Positions 28,918 to 35,440 of a stretch of 35,440 nucleotides of DNA are shown in pieces (position 1 is the first letter of the stretch; each line of letters starts with the position of its first letter). A program made the translations under genes and the position numbers. This DNA is from Mikrocytos mackini (lineage: Eukaryota > Endomyxa > Ascetosporea > Mikrocytida > Mikrocytiidae): assembly GCA_030180075.1 (NCBI GenBank), contig JASNJN010000076.1, positions 1-35,440 of the forward strand. Reading direction: 5' to 3'. Under the pieces are notes generated by a model. It saw only the letters and a list, made by a program, of their open reading frames with translations, ran no database searches and was not told the DNA's origin.

Positions 28918-31656
28918 TTACACTCTTACTTCCGTTCGACGATATGCCTGCCACTCCTTATTCCCCATTATTTTGAAGAAGTTCGTTTTCTTCCCTCCCT
29001 GATTGAGGCTTCTCACGTATTCCAGCGATGGTAATCCCCTTTTCTCCCATGGCGGGGTGGGTTTACCTGATACGAACCACTGATAAATGTTTAGAGACCC
29101 CTTGAGATTGACCCTAATTAATTTTGCTATGTGTATTCCCTTTTGATACGATGTATGCATCACCTTCTTAGGTATTATTAGTCTTCTGAATGTATTCAAA
29201 CATTTCATTGACTGCTGCGAGATAAATCCCAATTGGCCTATTACTAACCCGAGTGTCTTCACCTGATACCCTTTATACTGTTCCTTGAGCCTGGCTCCAA
29301 GCCTCTTGTATTTTTCACTTTTCTCAATCTCTTTATGTTCTATGAGATCTTCGGCAGAGACCCCGACTTCCAGGACAGTGATCCTTCGCTTGTCGTGGTC
29401 AATGCACATTATGTCTGGCATCTGGGTAGTTCTCTCCTTTCCCTTAAAGATCGCTACCCGTTGGTCCAAGACAATGTCGAACTTCTCGCTACTTCTTGAA
29501 CTCCGCTTGCCCGTGTCGCTTAGTGATAGCTTCTGTCCGAGTTTTCGTGTTCCGATTACCTCGTTGGCAATCATGAGTACCACAGAGTCGTGCCTTCCTT
29601 TAAGGAGTGAGAACGGTATTGCGTTACATCCTCCTAGTGTGTGGCCGACCGTCTCTGGGGCAGCATTGCATCGTCTGCAACTGCAAGAGTCTAGTACTCC
29701 GGTTGTTTTCGGTCAACTCTTATGTTTTCCTATTCCATCTTGAAGGAGCAGAATGTTCTTGACGTCTCCTCTGGACAGACCGGGTTTTTTCAACCATATG
29801 TGGCTGTACGAGCAACATTGCGCTGCTTCTTTCCTCGCCCGGTTAAAGCCGGAGTGCAACTTCGCAGCATTCTATTTGTCCAAGTAGGATTTCTGGAATG
29901 CCTGCTTTATGAGTTTCTTCTCTTCGCTTTCTGTCTCAGACGACCAGTCTTCTTTTCCATCAAATTGGAATCTTCTCCTGCTGTCTTTGAGTCTTCCGAG
30001 TATAAGTTTCGGGTTCCCAGGAGAGAGTTCTATTATTATCCTTCTGATGTCTTCTTGATTGTGGGCCATAACAACAGGGGATTTTACTGCGTCCAATACC
30101 TCGACGCCTTCTCCTCCTATGCTTTCCCTTTGGAATTCCATATACCGAATTGTGCCACAGATGGATATGTAGTAAGTCTCTAAGAAGTTTGGAATCCCAA
30201 AACCTCCTTGCTTTGGATTGGTGTAAAGCCTTCCGTTCGTGATCCTCCAGGGAAGGACCCCGTTCTTTTTGAGGCAAATCCTCACAAATCGGTTAAGGGT
30301 GTCGAGTTCTGCTGCTGTCCATGTGATGGTTTGCGCTACCCAGCCTATAAGCGGAGATACACTCACTTGCAGCTGTTTCCCGCAATTCATTATGGTCAGC
30401 CCTGACCCGCATATCTTCCTTATTCTCCTTAGTGCTTCCTTTTTCATATCTTCTTTCGTGGTCCTAGAGTTAACCCATACTTGTTTGAATCCTAGGTACT
30501 TTTATTGTGTCATACCTTTGTTGGACATCAATGGAAAATTTCTCAGATGTCGCGTAAACGCTAAGCGATCTCTCGGTTCGTCGGTAATCACAGCACTCTT
30601 CTGCTCGTTGATTCTTAGACCTAACAGTTCACCTAATCTTTTTATGTTCCCTACCTCTCTTTCGAGAGCGCCAATTGAACCTCCGAAGATCTTTATATCG
30701 TCCATGTAGCATATCTTAGCGCTCCAGTTGACGCTATCCTCAGGCTCGTGTCGGCCGGGTATCCTCGACTTGAAGAGCAAGAGGGCTAGACAGAAAAGGG
30801 TCGGCGACATCTTATCGCCTTGAAAAATCCCTTTTGTGATATTGATCTTCTTTGGTTTGTTCCCTAGGTTGACTACATATGTATGCCACGATCCCATGAG
30901 TGTGGTTAGAGCATTCAGCAGACGTTGGGAAGTCGTACTTCCGTGTCCGAACAGATATCTCAGTATTGCTGTCAACGCTTTGTGACCTACTGAGTCGTAG
31001 GCTTTACGGAAGTCAATAAACGAGACGTTCAAGGATCTGTTAAACACATGCTTAAAGGTCTGTACGATGTTCTCGCTCATAACATGAGCATCAAGGAACC
31101 CTCGTCTCTTTGTGAACGACGCTATTTGGTCGAAGTCCCGGTTAAGGGAGTTCATGGCAGACCCTAGTATCCGTCGCTGCAAGACTGAGGTGTAGACCTT
31201 GTAAAGCGTGTTTAACATTGTGATGGGTCGGTAGTTGGTAGGGTTCTCGACTGCGTCGTTGTTCTTATGAAACAAAATAATCCTGCCAGCTGTGAACCAC
31301 ATAGGTGGTTTCTCCTTCCCGTTCCACAGCTCATTGTACAGCCTCGCAAGTATGGGAATCAACGTACCTTGCAATTTCTTGACTAGGTACCCATGGACGC
31401 CGTCCGGACCCGGGGCTTTCCCTGGGCTAGTCGTTTGAATTGCGTAGTAGATCTCCTTTTGCTTAATGGGCTTGTTGTGAGCAGTTCCTTTTATTCTCTG
31501 TAATCCGCTGTTCTCTAACGCTAACTCCATCGATCGTTCGTCATAGTAGTCATCCTCTTTCCAAATACCCTTCCAAAATGTAAGGTGTGATTGGTTTTCG
31601 GGAATTTTGACGTATTTCAGGGATTCGGCTTTGGCTGCTGGAAACTTACCAAACAT
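28918..31656 (-). pseudogene. LINE3 reverse transcriptase / CCHC / endonuclease, three in-frame stops
   Basis: One frame runs from 31656 to the stop at 28918-28920, broken by TAA at 30502, TAG at 29872 and TGA at 29713. RT motifs in order: NPTNYRPITMLNTLYKVY, SFIDFRKAYDSVGH, GIFQGDKMSPTLFCL and the catalytic CYMDDIKIF (YMDD at 30697-30708; most LINEs have F/YADD). The thumb follows (ITWTAAELDTLNRFVRICLK). Downstream of the TGA comes CRRC-x8-H-x4-C, then RHDSVVLMIANEV, as in R2. The endonuclease shows MPDIMCIDHDKRRITVLEVG and EKSEKYKRLG, the PD...E...K pattern. The C-terminus has VNLKGSLNIYQWF, shared with LINE1 and LINE2. ATG 31656 is internal; the frame joins the upstream ORF by a shift. Dead copy unless stops are read through. 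Confidence 0.88.
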
Positions 31657-32675
31657 CTCTGTTCCTGGTTTTGTTTCTGGATGCTAGCCTTCCACCTCTT
31701 TAGGTTGTCCTGTTTCGTCAACATTCTGTTGATACTTCCGAGTTTCGCGATCTTTAACTTTTCTTCGTGCCTCCCTCTGACTCTATGCTGCTTGGCTATT
31801 TGTGCGTTCTTTTCGGGGCTTAGGTTGCCGGCCACAAACGCATGCAGCTGACTAAGAGCTCTCTTGAGTTCTTCCCTACTCTTCGGTTCTCGGTGGTACG
31901 GTTTCCTGTGAGGAAACTCACCAGAGTACGTCAAGTAGAAAGCGGCGCTCAGCTCTGTTAATGAGATCTCTTCTTTTTTCAAAACAAGTAGTTTCCTAAG
32001 GGTTCTCTGTTCTTGTTTCGGTATTATTTTCCTTGACTTGGGCATTTCTCTTACGGGATTCGGGTGTTTTTTCTCATGGGCTACGAGGGCTCGTTTTTGT
32101 TCCCAAAGGTATTTGAGATCCTCAGTATCTTGGGATTCACCTTCTTCACTTTCTTCCTCGCCCTCACCATATGAATAATCACTTGAGTCCGATCCATCTT
32201 CATTGTTGCTGCCTCCATATGTGTCCCTTCTTTGTATATCGACATCATCTTTTAGAACAGTGTCCTGCTTGTTGGAATTTCTTTCATCTTGGCACTTATC
32301 TTTTGACCAATCTATGTTTTTATCAGTGGTACACTTGTTGTTACCTTCTGCATTGCTTTCCCTACGGTTGCTCTCATTGGCAACTCTAGGTTCAACAATG
32401 TCATCCATTAGTTGGTCAAACTCCTCTTCGTCTGTGCAGTGTTCTTCCTTCTTTTTGTTTTCTTTTATTTTTCTGTTCTTTTTAAAATTTTCAGACTCGT
32501 TGACTTCTTTCTTTGCTTTAGGGATTTTAGTTGGCTGTTTAATTGTATTAGACTTTGATTTGCCCCTCTCATCTACCTTAGAGAGGGGACTTTTATTATC
32601 TATAGCTAGGGAAAGTAGTTTATCGTCCTTAATAAGACATTTATTTATTTGACCGCTTCTATTGGGGCCTTTCAC
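31617..32675 (-). pseudogene. LINE3 charged N-terminal region
   Basis: About 350 residues in a frame different from the RT, overlapping it at 31617-31656. The first half is Lys/Glu-rich; the middle is very acidic (DGSDSSDYSYGEGEEESEEG); the end is Lys/Arg/Gln-rich (LKIAKLGSINRMLTKQDN). The end reads straight into the RT frame if one base is shifted near 31650, so this is most likely the N-terminal part of the same polyprotein. No ATG at 32675 (it is GTG), so the true start is unknown. Confidence 0.6.
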
Positions 32676-32680
32676 TTCGG

Positions 32681-33010
32681 CTAGATGTCTTGTCCTGACA
32701 TCCGTTTTATCTGGTCCACTACCCAGTTGAGGATTTCCTGTAACCTCTTCAGTGCTTGCCGGTGTTCGATTTCGATTTTTGAAACTCTTGTTCCCAGGTT
32801 AGAAATTTCCGTTCTTAGTCTCTTTAAACTAAATACTTGTACTTTATCCTCAGCATACTGCATCTTGGTATTTGTTGCTTCAATACCACTATTCTGCTTT
32901 GCACCTACTGTTTTCTGATACAGGTCATCCAGTGACTTCTTCCTATCAGCAGGTCTCTCGGTCTCCATTTTAATCCCTTTTAAGGGCTCCAGAGCCTTTG
33001 GGGCTACCAA
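32681..33010 (-). pseudogene. LINE3 5'-most ORF, coiled-coil
   Basis: About 109 residues, opened by TTG only, ending at 32681, six bases before the charged ORF on the same strand. The second half (VFSLKRLRTEISNLGTRVSK onward) has heptad spacing typical of a coiled coil. It may be the remains of a separate ORF1 or of the N-terminus of the main ORF. Confidence 0.5.
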
Positions 33011-33705
33011 CTGTATATGTTGTATCTTTCCTTCTTTTTCATTTTGTCTGTAAATATATTATTTATTGATTAATCTACCTTTTCAATATCCTATGGTTTT
33101 TCATATCCATACAGCACTGTGCTGTGGTGACGTCGGTAAATGTTTCTGTACATACAAAGTGCTCAAATAGTGAGCGTCTAAATGGGTTTGAGGCCTTATC
33201 GGTTCTTCTTGTTGAATTTATAAACATTGTAATTTTTGTAATGAAATTTAAAACTTATTTATATAATTATTATATTCTTGTATCTCAATCCCGCATCAAT
33301 AATAACTCTCTGTGGATTATATTCTTGTTATTCAAGAATATGGTGTGCATACCACAAATGCAAAATCATTTAAAAGCTATTATACAGACTATTTTCGGTT
33401 ATGGCTAAACTCACCCCAAATTAAGATTTTAACGCCCTATTTATATCATTATAAAATCATTAACTGGGTTCTTGTAATCATAATAAAGCTTTTAATATTC
33501 TCGCCTGTTTATACGAGCCGTATTTATGGAGTATTGTTATTTTGTATACATTTTGAACGGAAATGGGTTTAATGGATAATTTTTAGATATAAAAAGATAA
33601 TAGAACAACCTTTTAGTTTAGGTCGTATTAAAGGACATATAAGTAACGATTGTATTGTTAAAAAATTTTTTTTTGAAATTTTAAAATTTGAAAACAAAAA
33701 ACACC
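33011..33705. other. AT-rich spacer between LINE3 and a MULE
   Basis: No recognised gene. Composition drops back to AT-rich at about 33030. 33600-33705 probably contains the 5' region of the following transposase. Confidence 0.5.
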
Positions 33706-35100
33706 ATGAACAGCAACAATACGGAAAACACACCACCACTATCATCCATTCAACAACTAAAATATGTGTATAAAGCACACAGTCGATTGTGAAGAAAGAA
33801 GACATAATGTTATGAAGATATTCCAAATGGCTCGATTTGACTCTTATAGATCTTTGGAAGAATTTCTGAATGAGTACTCGACAATTGAAAAGTATCAGTA
33901 CAATGTTGGAAGCTCTGAATTTCTACAAACTTATTTAAACCGTTCAAATGGTTCTAAATACGCAAAGAGACATGTGTCAGTTCTAAAATACTATAAACGG
34001 GAGCTGCATTGCAAGAACATGAGTAAATTGATGATAGATAGCTGTGCGTCCACATTCCTGATTAAGTACTGCAGTAAAACATATTCATTGTACTTTACAA
34101 AGGTTAACTTAACTCATTCTGAATCGTGTAAGAAGACACCTCTTAAACCCGACTTAACAGAAGAAGAAATAAAAAATTTGGTGAAATTTATGATTGCGGG
34201 GCTAAAATTTCCAAACTGACCTTCACTTTGATAAAAAAGCACAATTATCCATTCACTCCAAAGGATATAAGAAACAAAATAAACCAGTATAAATTAAAAG
34301 AAGATTTCGATATAGCGATAGAATATCTTAAGGAATCAGGCTATGTTTCATTATTGAATACTCCAAAAGGTACTCTCGAGGGAATATTATACCAAGACTC
34401 AATCATGAAAAAAAATTGGGAAAAATTTGGACAATATCTTATTATGGACAGCACGTTCAAAACTATTGATAAGTCATGGTCATTCTTTATCATGGTTGGA
34501 CTCGATGGAAATAGAAAAACAACACTTTTTGCATGGTTCTTAGTTGCAAATGAGATTTACAATCTTTTGTCCAGAATATTCAAGATTTTCTTTTCAAACA
34601 ACAACATATCGGTAAATAAGTATTATATAACCGATAAAGATTTCTCAGAACGAAAAGTTCTTCTTGAATATTTTCCAGGCTCAGCACGAAATCTTTGTCG
34701 CTTTCACGTGATAAAATTATTTAAAACTTATATTTAGAGAACACATTTTGGATTGAATAAGCAAGAATATGATTATATCATTGAGGTTCTCAAAAAAATA
34801 ATATTTGTTGATGATGATCTTGACTACATAACCTTGCGAAACAGTGTTTCAGACACAGTTAAAGATTATTATATGCGTAATTGGGATAATATAAAGGAGG
34901 AATTCATCGATTATTTTAAGACAGGCAATCTTGCATTGAATATCCATACTACCAACAATGCAGAGGCGTACTTCTCTTCACTCAAGAAATTTATTAAACT
35001 TAAAAACAACCTAGGGAAATTTTTGATGGAAATAGGAGATTTCGTGACCTATAAAAGAAGTATAACAAAAAGAAAGGAATTGACTGAAGAACGCAATTAA
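33706..35100 (+). pseudogene. second MULE transposase, frameshifted and with a stop
   Basis: Reading starts at ATG 33706 (MNSNNTENTPPLSSIQQL), moves to another frame by about 33764, where 150 residues contain a FAR1-like region (FDSYRSLEEFLNEYSTIEKY), and shifts again near 34215 to the frame that runs to 35100. That frame has the classic MULE core LIMDSTFKTIDKSWSFFIMV (first Asp), YYITDKDFSE (second Asp), CRFHVIK (C-x2-H) and TTNNAEAYFSSLKK (Glu). A TAG at 34735-34737 interrupts it. The SWIM finger is absent. It is unrelated in detail to the transposase at 16654-19068. Clearly a dead copy, but its three acidic residues are intact. Confidence 0.82.
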
Positions 35101-35235
35101 TGAGATTGAAAAATAAATCTCCAATGGACTTTTGAAAGAAAAACTTTCATATTTTGCGTTTAAAGTTGTTTTAGATTAATATAAAGAGGCGTTGGCACAT
35201 GGTGCTAATAATTATAGTGAATTCGGAGATATTAA

Positions 35236-35440
35236 ATACTAGTGATGGTACAAAATTGACACAGTTGACACATTGACAAAATTGTCATGACACACCGTGA
35301 CAATTTTGTCAAAAACGGGAATTTGACACAATTTTCAAATTTGGAAATTTTAGGGGTGTTTCAAATTTCAAAATGTGTCATGACACAGGTGTAAATTTTA
35401 GGGGTTTATATTTGACAATTTTGTCAAATTTGGAAAAAAG
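35236..35440. repeat. palindrome-rich TGACA repeat region, end of an element cut by the window
   Basis: Many TGACA/TGTCA motifs. TTGACAAAATTGTCA at 35273-35287 and its exact complement at 35298-35312 form a 15-bp stem with a 10-bp loop; TTGACAATTTTGTCAA and TGTCATGACAC recur further on. Non-coding; probably the end of a MITE whose other end lies outside the window. Confidence 0.55.

Larger units (their letters stand above)
28785..33010 (-). mobile_element. LINE3: nearly full-length R2/R4-like LINE
   Basis: About 4.2 kb on the minus strand with much higher GC than its flanks. Order from 5' to 3': coiled-coil ORF, charged ORF, reverse transcriptase, CCHC zinc finger, restriction-enzyme-like endonuclease, short 3' UTR. 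RT followed by CCHC and a PD-(D/E)XK endonuclease is the layout of R2/R4/NeSL/CRE-type elements, not of APE-type LINEs. Boundaries are approximate; the left one is set by the change of composition near 28785. Confidence 0.85.

Noticed and set aside
29722-30183. Plus-strand ORF of 153 codons
   Set aside because: Antisense to the LINE3 thumb region, where the minus-strand frame has clear family motifs.

Overview
The window looks like part of a nuclear genome of a TE-rich microsporidian; a Hamiltosporidium-like, gene-sparse genome is the best guess, made from gene content and not from any search. Five signs point that way: (i) intronless, shortened eukaryotic housekeeping genes packed almost without spacers; (ii) one tail-to-tail pair that overlaps and one head-to-head pair only 33 bp apart; (iii) very AT-rich flanks; (iv) a short XPB helicase and a short C-terminal-motor kinesin; (v) the rest of the window is filled with DNA transposons and non-LTR retrotransposons.

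Layout. 1-3760: AT-rich DNA with short repeats, an inverted repeat around ambiguous bases (1986-2110), and a 5'-truncated PHD-like ORF split by a 403-bp hAT-type MITE with an 8-bp target duplication. 3761-11023: the only block of intact cellular genes: kinesin-14, secretory cyclophilin, eIF6 (TIF6), a RING/coiled-coil protein of Zip3/HEI10 type, the TFIIH helicase XPB (SSL2) and actin-related protein 4 (ARP4). They serve separate core processes (spindle, ER folding, 60S biogenesis, possibly meiosis, transcription/repair, chromatin) and give no sign of being a functional operon. 11147-11344: a second small hAT-like MITE.

12251-22163 is a nest of transposons. The 3' part of an R2-like LINE (LINE1) is split by a 2.58-kb Mutator-like element with 676-bp inverted arms and a perfect 9-bp target duplication. 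Next comes a 3.86-kb Mutator-like element whose ~880-bp arms include the first ~195 codons of its own transposase. Then a hAT transposase gene is interrupted by a 592-bp 5'-truncated LINE (LINE2) flanked by a 12-bp duplication. 22163-28780 holds further MITE-like elements (22325-22637; 23993-24605 with GCCTCA arrays and a 9-bp duplication; a possible 2.1-kb element at 26131-28228) and a decayed retroelement ORF. 28785-33010 is a nearly full-length R2-like LINE (LINE3) with three in-frame stops and a frameshift. 33706-35100 is a broken MULE transposase; 35245-35440 begins another palindrome-rich element.

The most interesting features are the long-armed MULE whose arms carry coding sequence (so that one arm holds a separate truncated 200-aa ORF), the replacement of the first catalytic Asp by Tyr in its otherwise open transposase, and several insertions whose target duplications allow exact reconstruction of nesting order. 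Many start codons in AT-rich parts are uncertain; where a longer ORF began only at TTG or GTG I used the first ATG or treated the ORF as a fragment.
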